The notes beneath the pieces were generated by a model, which was given only the letters and a program-made list of their open reading frames with translations, was not told the origin of the DNA and did no database searches. Below, one piece after another: positions 1-7,695 of a stretch of 64,000 nt of DNA. Source of the stretch: Bacteroidales bacterium (GTDB lineage Bacteria; Bacteroidota; Bacteroidia; Bacteroidales; Bacteroidaceae); assembly GCA_015060835.1 (NCBI GenBank), contig SUXT01000002.1:1-64000 (forward strand), in the 5' to 3' direction. Positions within the stretch are counted from its first letter, which is position 1. The number at the start of each line of letters is the position of its first letter. The position numbers were made by a program, and so were the translations under genes.

Positions 1-240
1 TCAATGATTGGAACTCCCTCGCCCTGCTAAACCTCGCAAGCTCGGCACTCCTTTGGAAAGCTAAAGCTTTCGTCGTCGCAAACATTGCTTATTACGCAAT
101 GTCCCTCTTCAAGAGGGAGAATGTCGTACGTTATTAATTTCCAGAGATTTACATTCCTCCTCTTGAAGAGGAGGTGGATTCAACAGCGTTAGCGGTTGAA
201 GACGGAGGAGTTCAAAACATAAGCAGAATAAAAATTTACC
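1..240. repeat. Hairpin-chain repeat, family A, locus I
   Basis: Non-coding. Consecutive hairpins can be read directly: GAAAGC/GCTTTC (56-71, loop taaa), ACATTGC/GCAATGT (82-102), CCCTCTT/AAGAGGG (103-117), CCTCCTCTT/AAGAGGAGG (156-174) and TTCAAC/GTTGAA (179-200). They are followed by the constant word GACGGAGGAGTTC (201-213). Related chains lie at 718-775, 37980-38172, 44872-45057 and 45241-45470, with altered but still paired stems. The tail at 214-245 also occurs on both sides of the MITE-like element at 45071-45620. The repeat probably continues to the left of the window. No function is assigned. Confidence 0.75.
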
Positions 241-257
241 GGGCACCAATAAAAACT

Positions 258-294
258 AATAGGCTGCTTCAAAATAATTTTGAAGCAGCCTATT
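258..294 (-). terminator. Rho-independent terminator of tRNA-Gln
   Basis: A near-perfect palindrome (arms 258-275 and 277-294, core AGGCTGCTTCAAAA) lies just past the 3' end of the tRNA on the minus strand. It is followed on that strand by TAGTTTTTATT. Confidence 0.7.
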
Positions 295-300
295 AAAATG

Positions 301-371
301 TTGTCCCACGAGGATTCGAACCTCGACAAACAGAACCAAAACCTGTTGTGCTACCATTACACCATAGGACA
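301..371 (-). tRNA. tRNA-Gln (anticodon TTG)
   Basis: The minus strand folds as a complete cloverleaf. Acceptor TGTCCTA pairs with TGGGACA, discriminator A is at 301, the D-arm contains AATGGTAG, and anticodon stem ACAGG/TCTGT encloses loop TTTTGGT, giving anticodon TTG. The T-arm reads GAGGT-TCGAATC-CTCGT. The 3' CCA is not encoded and must be added enzymatically. A Bacteroides-type promoter is at 404-435 and a terminator at 258-294, so the gene looks like a single-tRNA transcription unit. Confidence 0.95.
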
Positions 372-403
372 ATCTTATTTTTGCTTTCTTTTGAAAAGCG
401 GTG

Positions 404-435
404 CAAAGGTAAGAAATATAAATCTATTTTGCAAG
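404..435 (-). promoter_or_regulatory. Promoter of tRNA-Gln
   Basis: The minus strand reads TACCTTTG (404-411), matching the Bacteroides -7 element TAnnTTTG. CTTG (432-435) is 20 nt further upstream, close to the -33 element TTTG. The predicted transcript starts about 25 nt before the tRNA. Confidence 0.6.
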
Positions 436-466
436 TGTTTTGTGTTAATTTGCGGCGGAAGAGGCG

Positions 467-680
467 TCGTTCCTGCTCTTAAAGCCCTGAAAGGGCGAAA
501 CTCGTCCCTTCGCGTTTGTAACGCGAAGGATAGAGTATAAGCATCTGTGATGCGCTAAAATAAAACCTATTATGAATCTATGTACTTCAGTCTTCGTTTA
601 TGTAGGTTCAATTGGATTATATAAGCGCATTGTAAATGCTTATACTCAAAGCATCCGCATTGCAAATGCGGATGGACAGG
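467..680. repeat. Hairpin cluster, family B
   Basis: Non-coding run of short palindromes, most with 3-nt loops: GCCCT/AGGGC (484-496), CCTTCGCGTT/AACGCGAAGG (507-529), GCATC/GATGC (541-553), ATAAGC(gc)ATT/AATGCTTAT (621-642) and CATCCGCATT/AATGCGGATG (652-674). The loops tgt, gta and gca are similar while the stems differ completely. This resembles REP-like palindromes, but no REP-associated transposase is in the window. Nothing in 436-466 or 681-717 is recognisable. Confidence 0.6.
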
Positions 681-717
681 TGAGTTTTTCTCTTTGTTAT
701 TCAGTATGTTACTATAA

Positions 718-775
718 CTCCTCCTCTTGAAGAGGAGGTGGATTCAAAAACTCGTTTTTGAAGACGGAGGAGTTC
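718..775. repeat. Hairpin-chain repeat, family A, locus II
   Basis: CCTCCTCTT/AAGAGGAGG (720-738) is followed by TTCAAAAAC/GTTTTTGAA (743-762) and the constant word GACGGAGGAGTTC (763-775). The order is as in locus I at 156-213, but the second stem has a different, still perfectly paired sequence. It runs directly into the family B direct repeat. Confidence 0.7.
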
Positions 776-1040
776 GAATGTTTTGCTTGTGTATTCAGTC
801 AAACTCCCTCCTCCGTTCGGATACTCCCTGCCCTTAATGCCCTGAAAGGGCAAAACTGTATAGCATAGTCCGTAAGGGCTATGTAAATGCACAACAAACA
901 TACAGCCCTGAAGGGGCGAAACAATAATAACAGCTGTTCATAATTTCGCTCTTACAGGGCTGAGGCTGTATATTCCTATATCCGTAGGCCTCACAGCCTA
1001 CGCTATATAATGTTACCCCTCCGGGGCATTTCTCTATTCC
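776..1040. repeat. Left long direct repeat (family B) beside the MG2-Sel1 gene
   Basis: Runs from GAATGTTTTGCTTGTG to TTTCTCTATTCC. It matches 5123-5342 in the same orientation over almost its whole length and in the same module order: GCCCT/AGGGC (839-851), the CATAGTCCGTAAGGGCTATG module, GTAGGC/GCCTAC (984-1001), then CCCC-tcc-GGGG. This copy carries about 45 extra bases (near 884-930), including another GCCC-tgaag-GGGC hairpin. Similarity fades after position 1070. Confidence 0.8.
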
Positions 1041-1117
1041 CTTTCAAAATATTGCCACTTACAATATTATCTCCCGGCGGCACGCTTCTAAAAACTCACA
1101 AGGCATAGGCTCGTTAT

Positions 1118-4100
1118 TTACTTCATCCCCGGTGGCTTGGGGCTGTTGTACATAAAGAATTTAAGCATTTCAAACTCATACACTTTGGCTATTGCAAATT
1201 CGTTGCCCTTTTCGGCAAGCTGTTTGTAGAGCCTGTAAGCAAGCGGGTGGTTCATGTCGGTTCCGCGTCCCTTTTCGTGGCAGTATGCAACATACATCAG
1301 AGCATCTTCGTCGCCAAGCTCGGCTATGGATTTCATCCACATGAAGCTCCTTTTGCGGCTCTTTTTCAGATATTTGCCTTCTGCGAAGCACTTTACTATG
1401 AACCTTTGTGCCTCTTTGCTGCCGTACCGTGCCGCCTTGCGCATATAGTCGATAGCCGGCGATTTGCGCAATTTGCGTTTGCTCAATCCGTTTATAGAAT
1501 CTTGCTCAACATGATGCATGCCTACTTTATATAGCGCCTCCGCATCATTCTGCTTTGCTGCAAGCGTGTACCATTTCAGTGCTTCGTTGCGGTCGGCTGT
1601 TACAAATATTCCCTTTTCGTGGAAGCGTCCTATCATGCGTAGCGACTGCGCATATCCACCGGCAGCAGCCCTGCTGTAATATTCGTATGCCATAGAATCG
1701 CTTTTGTTGACAATCTCTCCATAGTGGTAAATGTCGCCCAAATAGTGCATTGCAAGGTAGTTGCCCTTGTCGGCTGCCATTTCGAAATAGCGCATACCCA
1801 ATACCTTGCTTTCGCTTACCCCCCTGCCATCGTAATAGCATTTTCCGAAGTTGGCAAGGGCCGGAGCAAAGCCATATTTTGCGGCCTCGCGGAAGCGTTC
1901 CATAGCAATCTCATATTCTCCGCGGTCGTAATAGATAAGCCCCTCGTATGTGATGTCCTTGCACTTTGTGATAAGCGTGGGAGGCAGTTCGGTGTTCGAC
2001 AGTTTTTTCCATACCTTCATATATGCTGTTGCGGCCTCTATACTGTCCTGCTTTTCGCGTGTGTTTATGGATGCTGCGTTTCCGTATAGAGTGTTTTTAC
2101 CCCTGCCTTGTATGTCAACATCTATATGCATAGTCTTTGTGCCGTTGAAGAAGGTATATTTTACCTCTCCCGCAGTGTCGCCCTCGACTGTTGGCAACCA
2201 CATCAGTGTGCGGCGGTAATCCTGTGTATGCTCATCGGGTTTTCGCTTGCTGTAGTCGGGCGAGTAGAACTGTTTGCTCTCGGTGTATCCGCGCATCATG
2301 GTGTAGCGTACCTTGTCGGCTTTTGAAAAATCGGGTATGTGTTTGTTGTTCTTTCTCTCTTCCTCGCTGTATGGAATGAAGCATGCAACGTAGTTGGGAT
2401 GTTTGGGGTTGTAATATCCGGATCCCTTTGTTATATTTATTGTATATTCTGGCTTGAATTCCAATACGTTGCCACGCATTCTTTGGTGGAAAAGAAGTGT
2501 GCCCGGGAATCCGTCGATCATGCGATTGTCTTTGGTGGGAATATAGTGCCTTGTGAGAAATCCTTCGGTAAACAAGGAGTCTACTGTGTTGCGAGGGGCT
2601 ATGTCGCTGAACCATCTTGTTGCTTCGTTGACAAACATCTTGCGTAATTTTTCATCGCTTCTGATGACTACCTCCTTGAAGTTCATCATGTAGGAATGAT
2701 CTTTCCTACGGCGCTTCAACAAAAACAGTGCATCGTTGTCAGGAATATATTCGCTGCTGTATTCTCCCTTTACAACCATCGACTGTACCCAATAGGCCCA
2801 ATTGAAATTGTATCGCCAAAAAATGCTTTTGAGTACCATTGCCGGTGTAAGTCCGTTGGTTACTTTATTGAATATCGTGTCTGCCATTTCCCGATAATGG
2901 TTGTCATTGTAAATATCGGCAAGTGTATAATAATAGTCGGCAAGCGCGTTGAAAATTTTTCCGTTACCCGTTTCCTTTATAGGCCTTATTATTTCGTCGC
3001 TGTTTTCTATAGCGTTCTTGCTCCGTTCGTTTACGATGTTGCCGGTGTTTGCAATGTCGAGCGGCACAGCTACCTTTGTAGTGTCAAAATCGCGTTCGAG
3101 ATTGAAGTATGTAACATCCTGAGCATACTCCCATTCATCTACGAAGTTGAAGCGTATTTCGCTGCGGGGCGGGCGGTTAGTTTTATCCTTTTTCTTGTCC
3201 TCTACAATATCCACTTCGGCAAGTTCGTATTGCAGCGGGTTTTTCATTACAACGGTCGTGTCAATGCCGGCAGTGTAGCTTACAGCTTCGCCGGGGGTGC
3301 GCTCCCAATAGCCGTAGAAACGGAACGGTGGCGAGAAATAACGGTCGAGCACAAAGCGTATGCCCGTCATGTTTTTAGTCATGAAAGGTATATATCTTGA
3401 CGAAAGACAAGCTGTTCTGTTTCCATAAAAATCATCCACACGCACTCTGAAACGGCCGTTTCTTGTTGTGTGGAAATAGTATTTTGCGATTGTGTCCTGC
3501 ATGAATCTGAAATTCATTGTGCCGAATTTCAGAGGGTAGAGAAGGAAAGTACCCAACTGCCCCCATTTTTTGTTTGGCTCGCGGGTATATACCTCGCCGC
3601 TCAGTTCAATGCCTGATTCGGCTTGATGGCGAATGTCAATATGGCTGCGTGCCAGTTTGCTCCAGTCGTATGCCGTCCATCCGCGGGTGAGCATCAATAG
3701 GTCAAGTTCTTCGTGGCGGCGGGGATTTTCTGCGTCGAAGTAGCGACCGACATCGGGAATATGCCCCTTTATTTGTGAGCCGAGCAGCGAGTGGGTGTAT
3801 ATGTCGTGTCCGTAGGACATCTTCTGACGGGTGGCAAAGTCGCTTACCGATACTGAGAGATTCGCATCGCCGGCAAGGGGTTTGCCATCTTCGCGTTCTA
3901 TGGTAAGCGTTATTTTCTCATGCGGTTGCAGGATTATATCCTTAGGATTGAGGCCGTTTATTTTTGCTCTTAGGCGTACGGTGGAAATATCACCGTCTGC
4001 AATAGTGTCGTGTGCAACGAAGAATTGTCTTTCGGCAAGCGGTACGCTGTCGGCAAAGAGTATTACGCGGTTAACGCCTTCGGCAAGGTTGCTTAGGGGC

Positions 4101-5080
4101 ATACTGATGCTTTTTTGCTTATCTGTCGAGGAGAATGTCTCATATAGTTGCATATAGCCGTTGTTCACTATTACGCAGCCGAGATTGGTTGTTGATTGCA
4201 GGTTGTTGCCGATGGTGATGTTTATATTGCCATCGGCCTTTTTTGCGGAGAGTGAAAAACCCTCTCTCTCCACTTTGGGAAGGTCGAACTTGAATCTCTT
4301 TTTCTTGCCGTTCTTGTGGCGGGTCATCGATACTTCGGCGCGGTACTTCACTCCTCGGCGGGGTTGCAGTTCGAAGCGTCCCATGCCCAAGAGTACCGGT
4401 GCTGTGCGCAGTATCTCCTTGCCGTCGGCAAGTATGGTTATTGTATCGCCGGCGTGCACACCGTCGTACCCTTTTAGCTCGTATGCAACGGTGGTTGTCA
4501 TTCCATCGACAAGATGGCCTCCTTCGGGGTAGAATTTCAGTTCGGCTTCGGGTAGTTCATTGGTTATCCACTCGCCGTGGTACATGAAACTGCGCTTGCG
4601 ATCGAGCATGTTCTTGAAGTCGTAATTGTCGCCGTTGACTTTGTCGTAGACGGGGAACACTCGGCTGAATATTGCATCTTCGCCCCAGTTGAGCATATAG
4701 CGGGTGTAGGCGCGTATTTCGTAGTATCCCGACAGCAGCGAGGGCTTCAGGTCGAACTCTCCGTGGCAATGGCCATTCTTGTCGAGTTTGTATTTCTTTG
4801 TCTCAACTACATAGCCTTCGGGGGCGCAGAGTTCCACATAGAGCACTTTGCTTATGGGCTTTTCGTTGTCGGCGAGTCCGCTGGTGGTGTATGCCTTGAA
4901 CCACATTGTCTCACCCAAATAGTAGGCTGTGTTGTCGAAGTGCAGATAGACTCTCTCTTGCGGAAACAATTGGTTGACCATTATTGCACGCATGGCAATG
5001 GTGTCCAATGGGGATTGGGCAACGGTGGCTGTGCTGATGAACAGCAACAGGGCGAGGGTATATATCAGTTTGCGTGGCAT
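1118..5080 (-). CDS. Large exported MG2-domain protein with C-terminal Sel1 repeats
   Basis: 1320 residues, starting with a signal peptide (MPRKLIYTLALLLFISTATVAQS). Residues about 35-140 resemble the MG2 domain of alpha-2-macroglobulin-like Bacteroidetes proteins (HFDNTAYYLGETMWFKAY). The middle is probably beta-sandwich, with a short plug-like stretch near 640-680. The last 260 residues are tandem Sel1/TPR-type repeats (for example ALANFGKCYYDGRGV, AMHYLGDIYHYGEI, ALMYVAYCHEKGRG). MG2 proteins of this order are exported and often found near surface-uptake genes; the substrate is unknown. Joining MG2 to a Sel1 array is unusual, since Sel1 repeats normally scaffold protein-protein contacts. 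The gene stands alone between two long direct repeats. Start chosen at the signal peptide Met. Confidence 0.75.
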   Translation of the reverse strand: MPRKLIYTLALLLFISTATVAQSPLDTIAMRAIMVNQLFPQERVYLHFDNTAYYLGETMWFKAYTTSGLADNEKPISKVLYVELCAPEGYVVETKKYKLDKNGHCHGEFDLKPSLLSGYYEIRAYTRYMLNWGEDAIFSRVFPVYDKVNGDNYDFKNMLDRKRSFMYHGEWITNELPEAELKFYPEGGHLVDGMTTTVAYELKGYDGVHAGDTITILADGKEILRTAPVLLGMGRFELQPRRGVKYRAEVSMTRHKNGKKKRFKFDLPKVEREGFSLSAKKADGNINITIGNNLQSTTNLGCVIVNNGYMQLYETFSSTDKQKSISMPLSNLAEGVNRVILFADSVPLAERQFFVAHDTIADGDISTVRLRAKINGLNPKDIILQPHEKITLTIEREDGKPLAGDANLSVSVSDFATRQKMSYGHDIYTHSLLGSQIKGHIPDVGRYFDAENPRRHEELDLLMLTRGWTAYDWSKLARSHIDIRHQAESGIELSGEVYTREPNKKWGQLGTFLLYPLKFGTMNFRFMQDTIAKYYFHTTRNGRFRVRVDDFYGNRTACLSSRYIPFMTKNMTGIRFVLDRYFSPPFRFYGYWERTPGEAVSYTAGIDTTVVMKNPLQYELAEVDIVEDKKKDKTNRPPRSEIRFNFVDEWEYAQDVTYFNLERDFDTTKVAVPLDIANTGNIVNERSKNAIENSDEIIRPIKETGNGKIFNALADYYYTLADIYNDNHYREMADTIFNKVTNGLTPAMVLKSIFWRYNFNWAYWVQSMVVKGEYSSEYIPDNDALFLLKRRRKDHSYMMNFKEVVIRSDEKLRKMFVNEATRWFSDIAPRNTVDSLFTEGFLTRHYIPTKDNRMIDGFPGTLLFHQRMRGNVLEFKPEYTINITKGSGYYNPKHPNYVACFIPYSEEERKNNKHIPDFSKADKVRYTMMRGYTESKQFYSPDYSKRKPDEHTQDYRRTLMWLPTVEGDTAGEVKYTFFNGTKTMHIDVDIQGRGKNTLYGNAASINTREKQDSIEAATAYMKVWKKLSNTELPPTLITKCKDITYEGLIYYDRGEYEIAMERFREAAKYGFAPALANFGKCYYDGRGVSESKVLGMRYFEMAADKGNYLAMHYLGDIYHYGEIVNKSDSMAYEYYSRAAAGGYAQSLRMIGRFHEKGIFVTADRNEALKWYTLAAKQNDAEALYKVGMHHVEQDSINGLSKRKLRKSPAIDYMRKAARYGSKEAQRFIVKCFAEGKYLKKSRKRSFMWMKSIAELGDEDALMYVAYCHEKGRGTDMNHPLAYRLYKQLAEKGNEFAIAKVYEFEMLKFFMYNSPKPPGMK

Positions 5081-5122
5081 AGTTGTTCAATTATCTTTGT
5101 ATTATATGAAATGGAGGGGGTT

Positions 5123-5342
5123 GAATGTTTTGCTTGTGCGTTCAGTCAAACTCCCTCCCCCGTTCGGGTACTCCCTGCTCTTAAAGCCCTGAAAGGGCGA
5201 AACTGTATAGCATAGTCCGTAAGGGCTATGTTAATTGTTCATAATTTCGCCCCTCCGGGGCTGCGACTGTATGTTCTTGTATCCGTAGGCCTCACAGCCT
5301 ACGCTATATAATGTTGCCCCTGCCGGGGCATTTCTCTATTCC
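5123..5342. repeat. Right long direct repeat (family B) beside the MG2-Sel1 gene
   Basis: Second copy of the 776-1040 repeat in the same orientation, with the same sequence of modules: GCCCT/AGGGC near 5187, the CATAGTCCGTAAGGGCTATG module, GCCCC-tcc-GGGGC near 5251, GTAGGC/GCCTAC (5285-5302) and TGCCCC-tgcc-GGGGCA near 5314. It lacks the 45-base insertion of the left copy. The rest of 5081-5390 holds no gene that I can support. Confidence 0.8.
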
Positions 5343-5390
5343 GTTCCAATATTGTCTATGCTGCAATGTTATTTACTGTTCTCGTAACAA

Positions 5391-6497
5391 TTAGACTGTT
5401 TGGAAACTGTTAACAGCCGCAATAATTTCGTCTGTCTCAGCCTCGGTTAGCAATGGGTGGAGCGGCAGGCTCAGTTCCTCGCGGGAGAGCCTTTCGGCAA
5501 TGGGGCGCGATAGATGGCTCCACTCGCCGTAGCACTGTTGTTTGTGCGGAGGGATGGGGTAGTGTATTTGTGTCTGTATGCCGTGGGCTTCGAGGTGTTT
5601 TCTCAGTAGGTCGCGCTCGGCCGACATTAGGGGAAATACATGGAATACGTGTGCATCGGAATTTTCTATATGCGGTGTGCGCACGTATGGGTTGTCTATT
5701 TTATCGATGTATTTGCGGGCTATTGCACGGCGACGGTTGTTGTCCTCGTCGAGCCGGCGCAGTTTTATGCGCAGTATGGCAGCCTGAAATTCGTCCATTC
5801 GGCTGTTGATGCCTGCGTGGTTGTGTATGTATTTCTTGTGGCTGCCGTAGTTGTGGAGCGAAGCTATTGTGTCGGCAAGGGTGGGGTCGTCGGTGGTTAC
5901 TGCGCCTGCGTCGCCCAGTGCTCCGAGATTCTTGCCGGGATAGAAGCTGTGTGCGGCTGCGTCGCCAAGAGAGCCTGTACGGCGGTTGTTGTATTGTGAA
6001 CCGTGGGCCTGCGCGTTGTCCTCTATTATCTTTATTCCCCGTTCGCGACAGAATGTGCCTATGGCGTCGCTGTATGCGCATTGTCCGTAGAGGTGTACCA
6101 TCATGTAGGCTTTGGTACGGGGGGTAACAGCTTCGAGCAGTTCCTTTTCGCCTACAAGGTAGGTTGTGGGGTCGACATCTGCAAAGATGGGTGTCAGATT
6201 GTTGTTGGTGATTGCGAGCACCGAGGCTATGAAGGTGTTTGCGGGTACTATTACTTCGTCGCCATCGTGCAGGACGCCCGCTTCGCGGTAGGCGCGCAGT
6301 ATGAGCCATAGGGCGTCGTATCCGTTGCCGCAGGCAATGCAGTATCTGCTGCCGATGTATGCGGCATACTCTTTTTCGAATGAGGCACACTCTTCGCCGA
6401 GCAGGAACCATCCGCACTCTACTATCTGTTGCAGGGCGACGGTTATTTCGGGCTCGTATGAGGCTGTTATCTCTTTAAGGGGAAGGTAGGGTATCAT
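5391..6497 (-). CDS. DegT/DnrJ/EryC1-family sugar aminotransferase (FdtB-like)
   Basis: 368 residues, normal for PLP-dependent nucleotide-sugar aminotransferases. The Asp of [10 protein letters not shown] (about residue 160) should bind the pyridine nitrogen, and Lys189 in SFYPGKNLG should form the Schiff base. ANTFIAS and GQCAYSDAI are family features. In this pathway the enzyme transaminates a dTDP-3-keto-6-deoxyhexose made by an FdtA/QdtA-type ketoisomerase, giving a 3-amino-3,6-dideoxyhexose (Fuc3N or Qui3N type) for surface glycans. Two such isomerase genes lie directly upstream with 4-base overlaps, which supports the FdtB-like role. Whether the product is the galacto or gluco form cannot be told from sequence. 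Confidence 0.85.
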   Translation of the reverse strand: MIPYLPLKEITASYEPEITVALQQIVECGWFLLGEECASFEKEYAAYIGSRYCIACGNGYDALWLILRAYREAGVLHDGDEVIVPANTFIASVLAITNNNLTPIFADVDPTTYLVGEKELLEAVTPRTKAYMMVHLYGQCAYSDAIGTFCRERGIKIIEDNAQAHGSQYNNRRTGSLGDAAAHSFYPGKNLGALGDAGAVTTDDPTLADTIASLHNYGSHKKYIHNHAGINSRMDEFQAAILRIKLRRLDEDNNRRRAIARKYIDKIDNPYVRTPHIENSDAHVFHVFPLMSAERDLLRKHLEAHGIQTQIHYPIPPHKQQCYGEWSHLSRPIAERLSREELSLPLHPLLTEAETDEIIAAVNSFQTV

Positions 6498-6910
6498 TGC
6501 TGTTTATATTCGATGAATTCGTCGAAATTGCGTATATAGTCCTCAGGTGCGTAGTGCTCTGATGCAAGTACAAGTGCAACGGCTCCGCTGGAGAAGTTTC
6601 TTAGTTCTTCCCACACACCGGCCGACAGCAGGAGTGCCTGTGAGGGGCGGTTGAGGTGGAAGGTTCTTTCGCGTGTGCCGTCGTTTATGTAGACATCGAA
6701 ACTGCCCGAGGCGGCTATGATCAGTTCGCGCAGTGTCTTGTGGGCGTGTCCGCCGCGCGATGCTCCGCCGGGAATGTCGTATATGAAGAATACCCGTTCG
6801 GTGTCGAAGCCTGCTATCTTGCCATTTTCCACTTCGGTGAGGTTGCCTTTCGAACCGTGGTGGCGGCCAAGCTCTATTATGCGGCAGTCATCTATGGTTG
6901 CTTCTTTCAT
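6494..6910 (-). CDS. FdtA/QdtA-type sugar 3,4-ketoisomerase (WxcM-like cupin), second copy
   Basis: 138 residues forming a single cupin domain: [19 protein letters not shown] carries the His motif, followed by [10 protein letters not shown]. Enzymes of this family move the keto group of dTDP-4-keto-6-deoxyglucose from C4 to C3. The stop overlaps the start of the aminotransferase by four bases (6494-6497), and its own start overlaps the stop of the first cupin gene (6907-6910), so the three genes are tightly translated together. Which paralogue is catalytic, or whether both are, is not clear. The first copy has GHAYYKSEE where this one has GHAHKTLRE. Confidence 0.8.
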   Translation of the reverse strand: MKEATIDDCRIIELGRHHGSKGNLTEVENGKIAGFDTERVFFIYDIPGGASRGGHAHKTLRELIIAASGSFDVYINDGTRERTFHLNRPSQALLLSAGVWEELRNFSSGAVALVLASEHYAPEDYIRNFDEFIEYKQQ

Positions 6911-7326
6911 GGGTTACTCTTTTTAAATTCGACGAATTGTCCGTAATCGCGTATGTAGTCTTTGGGGTTGTACTTTGTGGAGGTGATGATGAGCGCTATC
7001 GAGTTTGTTGCGAAGTTCAGCAGATGGCGCCATGTGCCGGCAGGTATGTAGATGCCTTTGCTGCATTGGTCGAGGTGGTAGGTGGTGCTTGCGGTGCCGT
7101 CGTCGACAAGCAGGTCGAAACTTCCCGACAGGGCGATGATGAATTCTTCGCTCTTGTAATAGGCGTGCCCTTGTCGCGCTTCGCCTCCGGGTACATCGTA
7201 CACCCAATATGTGCGCTTTATTTCGAATGGCAATGACATCCCCGACTCGACAACCGAAAGGTTGCCGCGTTTGTCTCGTATCTTGCCGAGCCTTATTTCG
7301 CGTACTTTGTTTTTCTTTGTTGCCAT
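6907..7326 (-). CDS. FdtA/QdtA-type sugar 3,4-ketoisomerase (WxcM-like cupin), first copy
   Basis: About 139 residues from the chosen start MATKKNKVREIRLG. It is a single WxcM/FdtA cupin with VPGGEARQGHAYYKSEEFI and GSFDLLVDDG, and clearly a paralogue of the next gene. An in-frame ATG lies 18 bases further upstream (7344), but the promoter at 7349-7378 predicts transcription beginning near 7342, which would leave that codon without a leader. I therefore prefer 7326. First gene of the three-gene operon. Other genes needed for dTDP-sugar supply (thymidylyltransferase, 4,6-dehydratase) are not in the window. Confidence 0.78.
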   Translation of the reverse strand: MATKKNKVREIRLGKIRDKRGNLSVVESGMSLPFEIKRTYWVYDVPGGEARQGHAYYKSEEFIIALSGSFDLLVDDGTASTTYHLDQCSKGIYIPAGTWRHLLNFATNSIALIITSTKYNPKDYIRDYGQFVEFKKSNP

Positions 7327-7348
7327 TCTCTGTTGATTCATCAAAAAG

Positions 7349-7378
7349 CAAAGTTAATTGAATTTTGTCTATTTCAAA
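7349..7378 (-). promoter_or_regulatory. Promoter of the ketoisomerase-aminotransferase operon
   Basis: The minus strand reads TTTG (7375-7378), 18 nt, TAACTTTG (7349-7356), which is very close to the Bacteroides consensus TTTG-N19-21-TAnnTTTG. Transcription would start at about 7341-7344. The rest of 7379-7640 shows no gene. Confidence 0.65.
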
Positions 7379-7643
7379 CTGTGTATGGGCGAAAATGTGG
7401 TTACTTGTGTCTAAGCAGGAACTTCGGTGTCTTGCTGTAGAGCCGATGTCTCATCGTGTGTCAAACGTAAGTCTGTCGTCTGAATTCCGGTGCTTATCTG
7501 CGAATATAGAGTATTGTGGCGAAAGGAACAAATATTTGAAAACTTTGTGGCAGTCGTTCTTCTCTTCTCAAGAAAAAATGCTATTTTTGTAAATTGTTTC
7601 GCTGTCATCCTTTGGGTGGTGGCAAATAAATAGGTCAAGATAA

Positions 7644-7651
7644 TATATTTG
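7644..7651 (+). promoter_or_regulatory. -7 element upstream of ftsK
   Basis: TATATTTG matches TAnnTTTG and lies 45 bases before the ftsK start. I see no convincing TTTG at the -33 position. Confidence 0.45.
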
Positions 7652-7695
7652 CGGACTTTTTTCACTCAATTTCAATAGAACATATTCATAAAATA

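Noticed and set aside
280-540. 86-codon frame covering tRNA-Gln and repeats
   Set aside because: It crosses a tRNA gene on the other strand and a hairpin array; no plausible protein.
1-1100. CRISPR array
   Set aside because: Repeats are unevenly spaced, differ in sequence and are hairpin modules; there are no regular spacers and no cas genes in the window.
2696-3400. 234-codon frame opposite the MG2-Sel1 gene
   Set aside because: Antisense to a gene with a signal peptide and recognised domains; no motif of its own.
5091-5098. TATCTTTG as promoter of the MG2-Sel1 gene
   Set aside because: It points to the plus strand, away from that gene, so it cannot drive it.
5701-6417. 238-codon Arg/His-rich frame inside the aminotransferase gene
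   Set aside because: Same strand but a different frame; low-complexity composition typical of an out-of-frame reading.
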